Source of the DNA: Forficula auricularia
Lineage: Eukaryota; Arthropoda; Insecta; Dermaptera; Forficulidae
NCBI GenBank assembly: GCA_024734495.1
Contig: JALMQS010000089.1
Location: 1,058,370-1,122,369 of the forward strand
Direction of reading: 5' to 3'
Length of the DNA: 64,000 nucleotides
How positions within the stretch are numbered: the stretch's first letter is position 1; each line of letters starts with the position of its first letter. The translations under genes and the position numbers were made by a program. This document shows, piece after piece, positions 55,807-64,000 of this stretch. Under the pieces are notes generated by a model, which was not told where the DNA came from, ran no database searches, and saw only the letters and a list, made by a program, of their open reading frames with translations.

Positions 55807-55858
<52 letters not shown>
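55807..55858. repeat. TA dinucleotide microsatellite
   Basis: About 25 TA units after gagaacccgattgga, then ttactcgtttaatataataa, the tail of the C-rich family. Confidence 0.9.
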
Positions 55859-55860
<2 letters not shown>

Positions 55861-55886
55861 AATTACTCGTTTAATATAATAAGATA

Positions 55887-56726
55887 GTACCTGGAGGCAC
55901 CGAGCGATGCTCGGTAACTTCTTCCTTCAGTTAAAAGCTTTATTTTAATATTATTTTTAAATTAATTTAAAATTCTGATAAAAAGGTCGATTTTTATTTG
56001 AGAGCCGTTTTCAAATTAAAAAAAATACAAAAATATATAATATTCGCCCACTGTACCCCCCCCCCTCCACTCCGCTCGACCCCACCCCCGAAACCTCGCC
56101 CTACCCCCGGATCACCCACCACTGCACCCCACCTCCTGCACCTGTTTTGATTCAACCATATGATTCATTTTTATTCATCCAATTGTTAATAAATAAAACC
56201 TATCAAAATGTGTTGTTTTTTCAGAAAATTGAGACCTGCTTATGCAGAAATATATTTTTAAATAAATTCTTGATTATTTTTATTCTATTAAATAAATAAA
56301 GTTCTTTATAAAAACAATTATAAAACGTTTATTAATATTTCTAACGTTTAGGGAGAACAAAATATGTTAAAATCCACAATCACAATACTTCTTCAAGGCC
56401 TTTGAGAAAAAAGGATTAACCCAACCCATTGTCTGCCTGGGTATAAAAGGAAAAGAGTAACCTTTTTTAAAACCCTAAGAATGGGATTTGTCTACCTGAG
56501 AATAATTAATTTGATTACGAAAAAACCCATCAAAAACAATTTTGTCGAAGATGAGACCGTGACAGATCGAATTGTCACCCCAAAAACCTCCTAACCCGTG
56601 AATTTCATCAAAATCGGTAAAGCCGTTTTCAAAATAGAACTAAGATACAAATATATATACAAACAAATAAATATATATATAAATAAATAAATATACAATT
56701 TTTGCTCGTTTAATAAGAGTAGATAG
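55887..56726 (+). mobile_element. ~840-bp C-rich dispersed element, complete copy 2
   Basis: Same structure and near-identical sequence to 26539-27372, from gtacctggaggcaccgagcg to ttgctcgtttaataagag. Its start abuts the tail of another copy at 55860-55886, so members are joined end to end. Confidence 0.8.
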
Positions 56727-57425
56727 AATCGGTTTCTCGAAAACGGCTCTAACGATTTCGCTAAAAATTGGTGAACTTATCAAGTCTCATGAGTTATTTG
56801 TCGTGTATAAATTTTAATCCAATTAAAATAAAGGAAGGTGGTGTAAATTAGGAGTGTCGCAAAATAAATAATTTAATCGTTCACATCTCGTCTTGGGTAG
56901 GTCACAGAGCCTTGAAATTTGAAATTTAAGCTATTTAGAGGCAAAAGTTATCGAGTATCGCTAGAGGCTACAAGAAGTACCACAAGATTTTGGCTAAAAT
57001 AGAAATACCGGAAGTTGATGTTACGTACGTCTCGCCACCTGCATTTCGCAACCATAAATCTCAGAGCTAGGAAATTCGAAACTACGGGGTACAGCAAGGT
57101 TTTGCTTGAAATCGGAACACCGGAAGTTGACATTTACATGAAAGATTTTTCGTTTTATTTTTTTATTATTTCAAAAACGACTCTAACGATTTTTTTAAAA
57201 ATTGGTGTAGGTACTTATCAAGTGTCATGAGCTATTAGTCGTGTATAGATTTTAATCCGATTGAAATAAAGGAAAGGGAGGGTAAATTAGTAATGTCGCA
57301 AAATAAATATTTTAATCGTTCATATCTCGTCTTCGGAAAGTCGCAGAGCCTTGAAATTTGAAACATAAGCTATTTAGAGGCAAAAAGTTACCGAGCATCG
57401 CTCGGTGCTTCAGGCACTGATAATT
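56727..57425 (+). repeat. Tandem partial copies of the accgagc-hairpin repeat
   Basis: Two diverged copies (56740-56990 and 57170-57425) of the block containing catctcgtctt and ttgaaatttgaaa. They frame a segment with two taccggaagttga-like words (57005, 57118). It ends accgagcatcgctcggtgct. Overlapping frames on opposite strands here are not genes. Confidence 0.65.
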
Positions 57426-57489
57426 AATAAAATAATTTATAATCATTTACGAAAGAACACCCACCTCCACTAAATTTTGGGCTGATTAT

Positions 57490-57770
57490 CATTTAATTGA
57501 AAAGTTTTTGTTTTGCCGAGAGTAGCAGAGTTGTTGATTCACAAAGAGAAACAAAGAGGTTGTCCTCTGCTTGATGCAAATAAAGATACACACATATATA
57601 TCGAGATGAAATATCTGTATATATATATATTATTTGTTTGTTTGAGACTATGGTTTCGAAGACTTGGTCTTCATCATCAGTCTTTTTTAATTATAAATAT
57701 TTTTTTTCATGGAGTCAATACCGTATGGATATTGAAAATTTGATGTTTCTTCACTGGTAGCCAGTTTAGA
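57490..57770. mobile_element. Hammerhead family A, left half only (A5)
   Basis: Full left end (gttttgccgagagtagcaga, gaggttgtcctctgcttgat) through the ribozyme to the central ttgaaaatttgatgtttctt, where homology to copy A2 stops. A solo left half, complementary to the solo right half at 22847. Confidence 0.75.
57644..57682 (-). ncRNA. Hammerhead ribozyme motif, family A5
   Basis: As A2 (CUGAUGA, GAAGAC-CAA-GUCUUC, GAAA), but stem III reads CCAUAGUC, so the 8-nt palindrome is broken while the C-G and A-U pairs remain. Confidence 0.6.
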
Positions 57771-57961
57771 ATTAGCTTCGATTAGCATTTAGTAATATCT
57801 CTCCTTTTAAATATGGGGACTCTTCTGGGGCAAATACCTTTCTCGTATTTTTGTTTGAAATCTTTAGAATTAAAATTATTTTTGAATTCTCCTTATTTAT
57901 TTATCAAGCCAATCCGATAGGTTAAGCCGCTCCGGCACAATAGTATAGAAGTAAGTATATA

Positions 57962-58248
57962 TCGAGGCGACTGTGGGTCAGTGGATAGAGTGTTGGGACG
58001 CTGACTCGATCACTGGTTAGAGACCGAGTCTCGGCAGATAGATATTTGCAGTCTCCTTGGAAAGTAATGGCAACATACCAAGAGTATAATTGCCAAGTGA
58101 CCTCTCCAAATTAGCCGTTCGGAACCGGCGTTAAAAAGTAGGTCCCGTATATCTGTGTAAAACAACTAAACACACTCAGCACAGGTACATGTGGAGAGGG
58201 CGCCGACACCCGTTTCGGGTATGGCACTCGAAGAAGAAGAAGTATATA
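57962..58248 (+). repeat. tRNA-derived SINE with GAA-repeat tail
   Basis: A box TGGGTCAGTGG (57974-57984), B-box-like GGTTAGAGACC (58015-58025, one base off), long body and the end tggcactcgaagaagaagaa. A different SINE family from 49655. Confidence 0.75.
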
Positions 58249-59389
58249 TGTTTTTAAAGAAGAATAATTATGATATTTAAAAACGTGTCAATTAATTCTT
58301 TTAATAAAATCTTTTTGTTCTTTTCCCTCATCTATGGTTTCAACGGTTTGGCACGTTTGGCCACATTGCACTCCCTTTGTGTTTTGACTACGAATTGACT
58401 GTTTTTTTTTTTCTAAAGTGATTGTGACTGAAAATTCTTCACTTTACATCGTTGGATTTTTTTATCAAAATCGTCTATTGGAAACCCGTTCTTACTCTTT
58501 CTCGCTCCTTTTCTATCTGTGTGATGTGAATGGGTGCCTATGTTGTGTGTGTGTGTGTGGGTGTCTCTTTTCTGAATTCTTGATTCTATATTCGCCTCTC
58601 ACTTAATCAAAATTGCAACATTTGTGTTTCCTTTCGGGAATAAATTGCATTTGCAAATAACGGATGTGCGTGATTTCGATTAGATTTTCGATATATACAT
58701 ATATATTATTGTATTTATTTGGGATAAATATGAGCCGTTATATTTAAAGTGGCATAGGTCCATTTTTCTTCATTTCGAGCTATTTAAGGTTTTGCATTTT
58801 ACATTATTCAAAAGAAAACAAAAAAAATGTTAACCTGTAATAAAATTATTTATCCTTTCCGAGATTCTGGACATTTTAAATTATTAATTAGTAAAACTGA
58901 AACAATGTTCTTTTAACTGAACATGGACCTAAACCAGTTTCATTCATAATGAAACTTGAAAAACCTCAACATTGACAATTATATATTTATAAATTAATTG
59001 ACGACTCCTTTTCTCAGGTGTATTTTTACAATGTAAATAAAAACAATTAAAGGAAAAACATAAATACACAATTGAGAAATTAATTTTAAGAATAATAGGT
59101 AGATAGTCTAATCCACTTGCAAAAATAACCGTTATACGACAATATTTTACTGTTAAATTGTTCAATTCATGGCGATATTATACTTTAATGACTTTCTATA
59201 TTATAAATATACAAAAAAGAAATCTACGTGTACCGGAATCTGGCTTTAGCTAATTTTATTATTCAAAATTTAACTTAAGTATGACATTTCAAATATATCG
59301 GCTCAAATTTATATTTATATATACTTACCTATCCCAAATAAATTCAAAAAAATAAAATAAATACAATACTTGACCATACCCTGTATGGT
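58249..59389. other. Apparently unique stretch, no gene recognised
   Basis: 58320-58700 is less repetitive, with a GT microsatellite at 58540-58561. Short frames show no domain. The rest is AT-rich. Confidence 0.35.
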
Positions 59390-59466
59390 AAAGTAAATAA
59401 ATTGGCATTTTCTGATGTGGCCATCGACATGAATTTTCCATACAACATGGCCCCTCTCTTATATTT
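59390..59466 (-). repeat. Copy of the satellite element's right inner flank
   Basis: Reverse complement matches 40152-40200 (gaggggccaggttgtatggt; gatggccacatcagaa). Shows that the sequence next to the satellite is itself dispersed. A second ccctgtatggtaaagtaaa word is at 59668. Confidence 0.7.
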
Positions 59467-59759
59467 AATATTTAATAAAATTATTAACTAACAGACACTT
59501 TGACAAAACAGTTATTATCTCGAAAAATATAATTTTTTCGATGTTCACTTGTTAGGCTTTTTTTAGACTGAAATGCGATGGTTTCGCCCAATTTTTTTTA
59601 ATCAAAATAGTTTCAGCCGTTTTTGAGATATTTCGAAAAAAAAAACACTTTTTTCATTTGTAATTACCCTGTATGGTAAAGTAAAAATTTGGCATACTTT
59701 ATTTTATAAAGTTTCTATAGAAGAGTGTCGTTAAATATTTTTTTAAATTGAAAAAAATT
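59467..59759. other. Unassigned AT-rich stretch
   Basis: Nothing recognised. Confidence 0.3.
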
Positions 59760-59905
59760 TTCTTGAGGAGAGTAGCAGAAATGTTTTTTTTTCTAGAGAA
59801 AATCAATGAGGGTGTTCTTTACTAAATACAAATGATAATGTATGTGTATTTGTATTAAGTAGAAGACACCCTCATTGATTTACTCTTGAAAAATATTAAT
59901 CTTTG
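59760..59905. repeat. Minimal foldback of family A ends
   Basis: gagaaaatcaatgagggtgt and, reversed, gacaccctcattgatttact, with only ~60 bp between. Left and right family ends have collapsed together and the ribozymes are gone. Confidence 0.7.
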
Positions 59906-60303
59906 TTTTGTCTTTTATTGTTTTGTTTTTGTTTTTTTCTTTCGGCCTCGGTATCACATTTGACCAGTTTCTAATCTAGTCATACGGTAGTGTGTCAGCC
60001 AAGTTCGGAAAAACGGACGACGCACCGGCCATATGTATATTTACACGAACCATTTCAAGCTACATTCGACCCCCCACCCCCATAACTCAAAAAATATTAG
60101 ACTTACACCATTGAAATTTTGCATGCCTAATAAGACCCCACTACACAGGCACAGATACCTCGACGCATCTTATAGTCTAAAGCAGGTGTCTTCAAACTTT
60201 TTCACGATCAGTGCAACTAAATTTTCAGTAAAAGTTCCGGGGTACACATCTTTCAAAACGTAGAAAATAACAACTTCAGTATATTTACAATTTACATAAC
60301 ACT

Positions 60304-60494
60304 TAATCGAATGTTTTCTACATTTGATTCAATCGCGAATCTAATGTAGGGAATTTTTGTCAAATATTGAGTGAAAATAATATTTGAACTCACATATTTC
60401 AAATTTGAAATAATGATATTAAATAAATTTTATAATTACAAAAATTCCCTACATTAGATTCGCGATTGATTCAAATGTAGAAAACATTCGATTA
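60304..60494. repeat. Foldback with perfect 57-bp arms
   Basis: taatcgaatgttttctacat... mirrored at 60438-60494 (attcgcgattgattcaaatg). One arm is also present at 15665-15725. Confidence 0.85.
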
Positions 60495-60857
60495 ATTAAT
60501 GGCAAGCATCTAACATACATGCTAATAGATCAAGCGATCTGGACTGGGAGATTAAATATATAAGATCTGAGATTTCAAATTCACTTGGTGATCCATCCGA
60601 ATGTCTAGCGGGCTATGCGCGAAATGACGTTGGATTGTAGCTAAGTGGATCAAATCTTTTTCTCTCTTGATCCAGACTTAAGACTCCGCAGACTCCAATA
60701 GCGTAATCCGCAGTAGTCTCTCGATAAATATCTTCTTCAAAAATGCGCGGTCAAAATAATTCTAGTTGACGTATCAATTATTCTTTGATATATTAATGAG
60801 AAAAATTATAAAATTTACATAACACCTGTAGGAAATACCGCTTAATTATCTTTGGTA

Positions 60858-61265
60858 AACAACTCAAGCTTGAGTTGTTTGCCATAAAAGAATTTAGTCT
60901 TTTTGATTTTAAGTCGATTCTTCCACGTTTTCAGTAGAGGTTACCATTAATAGTCAAAACATCAAAAATGGAATGCAATAAGGTTATTCCTCTAGTATTA
61001 GATAAGAATCGATCGTTATTTTTTATTTTAAGTCGATTCCTCCATGTCTTCAGCAATGGTTACCAATAATAATCAAAGCGTCAACAATCTAATGTAGAAT
61101 TGTTATTCCTCAAGTATTAGATGAGAATCAATCGCTATTTTTGATTTTAAGTCAACATGGTCTGTAAATAGCAATTGATGATATCTGATTAATAATAAAG
61201 GAATAAACATATTAATATTTCAAATGAATTTGGATAAAGTTTAGCAACGATCCGTTGCAGTTTAT
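60858..61265 (+). repeat. Dispersed repeat with internal ~130-bp repeats, copy 3
   Basis: Same as 32850-33322 without the GC-rich head; ends with gcaacgatccgttgcagttt. Confidence 0.75.
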
Positions 61266-61331
61266 TTAGTGAAGTAACCACATCGTTGCTGTGCACAGTG
61301 TGCACCGCGGTGCATAGTTTAAAGACCCCTG

Positions 61332-62189
61332 TAATTTATCCGCTCCTTTGATTTCCTTAGCTCTGGCCATATTTCTGATCTTGACTTATACCTCTAAAGT
61401 TGGTCCCGGCTATAAATCTCAATCCCTTCCTATCAAGGAGCGCTACTCTATTTTCTATTACAATTCTATTTTCATTAATCCATAGAACTAGTATAGAGAT
61501 ATCGTAATGGCAAGTATCAAAAGAGAATTCTTTGTCAAATAGATAAGCCCTGTGTCGTGAGAATACATACATTTTTCTCGGTCAATAGTTCAAGAACTCT
61601 CGTTCCTAACTGCAGGGCTATTAAAATGGAATTCCAGTTCAAAGTTTAGAGTGGGAAAATGGAACATACGCTAATTTATTATTATATCTAACTTTAATGG
61701 CATTTTAGTTATATTATTAATATTATTATCCTTATAATAAATCACAGATGGGGATGAGAAGCGTAGGGGAATGTCTTAAATATTGGGACGAAACTAAATC
61801 TGGGTCAGGGCGCAAAGCTTTCTACTCCATCATTTCAGTTTTCAATTAAATTTCCTAGTTCGCTTTGCCATCGTGGATTTATTAATTTAATAATTAGTTC
61901 AAAATCTTTGCTTATTTAAAATTTCTCTTCTATGTTTAATAAATAAATAAATTAAGGCATGTTTATTTTTTATTTATTTATAAACAATAAATTTGAAAAA
62001 AAAGTGAAAACTTTTTCAAGACTAGGTACGCTCTCCCTGGATTCTGTATAAAGATTATTAATGAGCTATTTAGATCTTTAGCTACGTTTACCAATTCAAT
62101 TTTTTGTTAAGCTAAAAAAACATTATCTTATGCACTCGTTTTTATGTGAATACTATTAAAAAATATTATCATTATTCTACTCTAAAAGA
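61332..62189. other. AT-rich stretch, no gene
   Basis: The minus frame 61572-61357 (71 codons) shows no domain. Nothing else seen. Confidence 0.35.
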
Positions 62190-62515
62190 GAAAGAATTCT
62201 ATCAATCTTTTTCGGACAAATTCTAAGATTTTAGTAGAAATATTATTAAATTGCGATATCAGAGGGGATTCATCCCCCCAGGAGTCGAACCTGAGAACTA
62301 ACACGCTATTCGGGCAGTCAGCTCACACCCTCGAGACAAAAACCTCTCTCTGAATCGCAATATATGATATAAGCACAGAAATTTTGATAGAAAGATTGAT
62401 AGAATTCTTTTTCTTTTAAAATACATCTTGGTCAATCTGAACCCGAGCTGATTTTTTGAAAAAACTACCAACTATTTTCAAAAAATGATGCTCAAAACTT
62501 TAATTATACATTATT
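62190..62515. repeat. Single copy of the tRNA-like block from 29-31 kb
   Basis: agagaaagaattctatcaat...cggacaaattctaagatttt, tRNA-like unit at 62259-62338 (minus, B box GGTTCGACTCC), then the mirrored attgatagaattctttt and tacatcttggtcaatctgaa. Here the block is itself a foldback. Confidence 0.75.
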
Positions 62516-63054
62516 CTACTCAATGAGATCTCTACTGGAATATATCTCACAGCCCATGATAAAACAAAAATTTTATTTTTGACTCCACAAAGAACTCCAA
62601 AATAATCATTCCATTAAAATTTTAATTTCGGAGAAAATAAATATGTACTTATATCTTGTAACGCTCACGTGAGTATTCTATTTAATTTAAGGACTTCACT
62701 GCTCTGACATCTGACGCACGACCAACAGTTGTGTAACAATACTAATAGGACTACATTTTTCGTTAGTAGGGTACCCTAAAAAGCGTTACATGTTACATCT
62801 TCTTCTAGATCTAGACGCAAAAGTTGTGGTACGGGTAGGCTTAGAAAGCAAACAAGTAAGTCAATTTACATTGTTTCCAAAACAATGAACAAAAAACTTA
62901 TTCCAAGCATGATGTTTCTGTCTGATTGTCAGTGTGCCTGATGTTTGTCTACTTTCTGAAAAATAAGAAAAAGCTTCATTTGCAGAAAAACACTCATCAT
63001 TCCTTCGTACTCAAATTAGGTACATAAGTATTCAATAAACGCATTCCCCAATTC
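62516..63054. other. Unassigned stretch
   Basis: No gene or element seen. Confidence 0.3.
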
Positions 63055-63170
63055 TTTTATCTCTATGACTTTTAGAGACTTAATCTCACTTCTTGACTGT
63101 GTCTATCTCTCATTCGTTCAAGATACGTAGCCATAGGTACCTTCAATTCTTGAAATTTCTTCTCTTCTTT
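63055..63170 (+). pseudogene. Worn jockey/CR1-like RT tail fragment
   Basis: SFISMTFRDLISLLD, matching the MTSRDWNSLP tail, then stops. Followed by the ttcttctcttcttttcacta word also found after the 16-kb copy. Confidence 0.5.
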
Positions 63171-63462
63171 TCACTATGATATATTAAATCCTTATGCGTC
63201 ATAATATCATTGACAAATAAACTCAAAAATGAAAGTTCACTTTTGATGTCAAAATGTTTACATCTTCAAACGATGAACTTGTACCTAACGGGATTTCCAA
63301 ATCTTTTGACTTAATAAATCAAAAATACTAGAAATAAATCTATTCTCCTCTATCAACGACAAATAGGAGCTAATTTGATATTTCAACTATTTTGGAAGAT
63401 ATAAGCTATGGAATCCGTAGTGGGGCTTGCTCGCGCGAAGTGACTATATTAATATCTAGATA

Positions 63463-63560
63463 TATGTTGTACCTGGAGGCCCAAGTTCAAGCCTCTCTAA
63501 CGGAAGAATAAAATGGACCGATTATAGTCTGGCCCCTACTCTAAAACTATTATGAGTTTG
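63463..63560 (+). repeat. SINE fragment
   Basis: B-box-like aagttcaagcctc and body gaccgattatagtctggccc, related to the SINEs at 49655 and 54855. Confidence 0.55.
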
Positions 63561-63565
63561 ATACA

Positions 63566-63735
63566 ACGGCCTATATTTTTCATTTTTTAACCCCACCCCT
63601 CCCACCTTTTGGTCGGTTAGTTTTTACATTTTTAGACTTCTGGGGACCCACGTATTATGTATGCAAAATTTGGTTGTGTTTGCTCAAATGGCCTAGATTT
63701 TAATTTTTAACCCCCCCCCCTTAATTTTGGGTCGA
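63566..63735 (-). repeat. Solitary diverged satellite monomer with array-edge sequence
   Basis: Reverse complement reads aaattaagggggg, ttaaaaattaaaatctaggc, gtgggtccccagaagtctaa and aactaaccgacc. It matches the left edge of the satellite array (36163-36290) over about 150 bp, 23 kb away and in the opposite orientation. Confidence 0.85.
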
Positions 63736-63864
63736 TATACACCAAAATCAAGTAAAAATTGAATGACGAACTGTTTTAAAGATTTGATCAAGGCAATTAA
63801 TTATGTTATATATCTGGGTTGATATTGATGGTTGTGAATGATTCATTTGTATTTATTTTTTGTA

Positions 63865-63912
63865 TCGAGCCTGATGAAGCCACAATAAATTGGCGAAACA
63901 TTGCAATTGGTC
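63865..63912 (+). ncRNA. Hammerhead-like motif, family F, doubtful 3' side
   Basis: GAGC, CUGAUGA (63871-63877), extra A, stem II GCCA-(8)-UGGC, GAAA (63895-63898), CAUUG. The stem III/cleavage region CAUU has a C-A mismatch, or uses GUC at 63910-63912 with a 10-nt loop. The 5' core is perfect. Confidence 0.4.
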
Positions 63913-63975
63913 GGATGTTTTAACACGGTGTTTAATTGTTCCTTTTTTCCTCTGATTTGTCACATCTAAGAATTA

Positions 63976-64000
63976 AGTACCTGGCCAGCAAGCGATGCTC
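63976..64000 (+). repeat. Start of another hairpin-type dispersed repeat, cut by the window end
   Basis: agtacctggccagcaagcga then tgctc resembles the start of copies at 26539 and 55887. Confidence 0.4.

Larger units (their letters stand above)
60183..61331. mobile_element. Candidate hAT-like element with nested repeats
   Basis: Left end caggtgtcttcaaacttttt; right end in reverse caggggtctttaaactatgc. The 8-bp flanks do not match (gtctaaag, taatttat). The interior holds a 57-bp-arm foldback (60304-60494), a block shared with 15410-15595 (60545-60820), and repeat copy 3 at 60858-61265. Confidence 0.5.

Noticed and set aside
55662..55859. Plus-strand frame ending in IYIYIY
   Set aside because: Composed of a family A end and a TA microsatellite.
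1..64000. Autonomous Penelope-like element (RT plus GIY-YIG) as the driver of the hammerhead families
   Set aside because: No such coding sequence, even degraded, was recognised in this window; a driver must lie elsewhere.

Overview
The window looks like gene-poor, AT-rich nuclear DNA from an arthropod, most likely an insect. The reasons are GT-AG introns, a DD41D-type mariner transposase, jockey/CR1-like and RTE-like retrotransposon tails, tRNA-derived SINEs, a piggyBac C-terminal zinc finger, and arthropod-style repeat motifs (the aaccgacttcaaaaa and gggttccgt families). The order cannot be fixed from sequence alone. A run of 100 Ns (51942-52041) marks an eukaryotic scaffold gap. No bacterial operons, CRISPR arrays or rRNA are present.

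Host genes are nearly absent. The best one is a small minus-strand gene for a protein with an N-terminal ubiquitin-like domain: coding exons 34380-34291, 31790-31620 and 31550-31308, with an AATAAA overlapping the stop. A possible upstream exon lies at 42398-42287. Its introns hold foldback elements and a 4-kb satellite. Two further GC-richer open segments (11355-11658 and 50370-50561) may be single exons or gene remnants.

The rest is repeats. Layout: 1-1230, C-rich element and a foldback; 1385-4020, hammerhead-bearing elements, including five direct copies of a ~128-bp monomer; 5171-5776, 153-bp tandem repeat; 6019-6448, MITE; 8400-15000, MITEs and aaccgacttc elements; 15.2-18.5 kb, more hammerhead-type elements and a reverse-transcriptase tail; 20.3-31.2 kb, many copies or ends of one hammerhead family, an inverted pair of RT fragments, and a block of tRNA-like units; 31.3-42.4 kb, the ubiquitin-like gene with a hAT-bounded 123-bp satellite; 41-52 kb, more hammerhead elements, a 16-bp GC-rich minisatellite and a piggyBac relic; 52-58 kb, nested MITEs, a mariner foldback and SINEs; 58-64 kb, diffuse repeats and a stray satellite monomer.

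The most interesting signal is a dense population of hammerhead self-cleaving ribozyme motifs (CUGANGA, stem II, GAAA, short stem III, UH, stem I). I count about 17 motifs that are intact or nearly so, plus about nine decayed ones, spread over at least five unrelated element families. Most elements are inverted (foldback) structures. One locus is a direct tandem like the retrozymes or Penelope-like-element terminal repeats known from other animals. Every well-formed motif carries one extra nucleotide between the conserved A9 and stem II. All of this was read by eye; nothing was searched or folded by computer.
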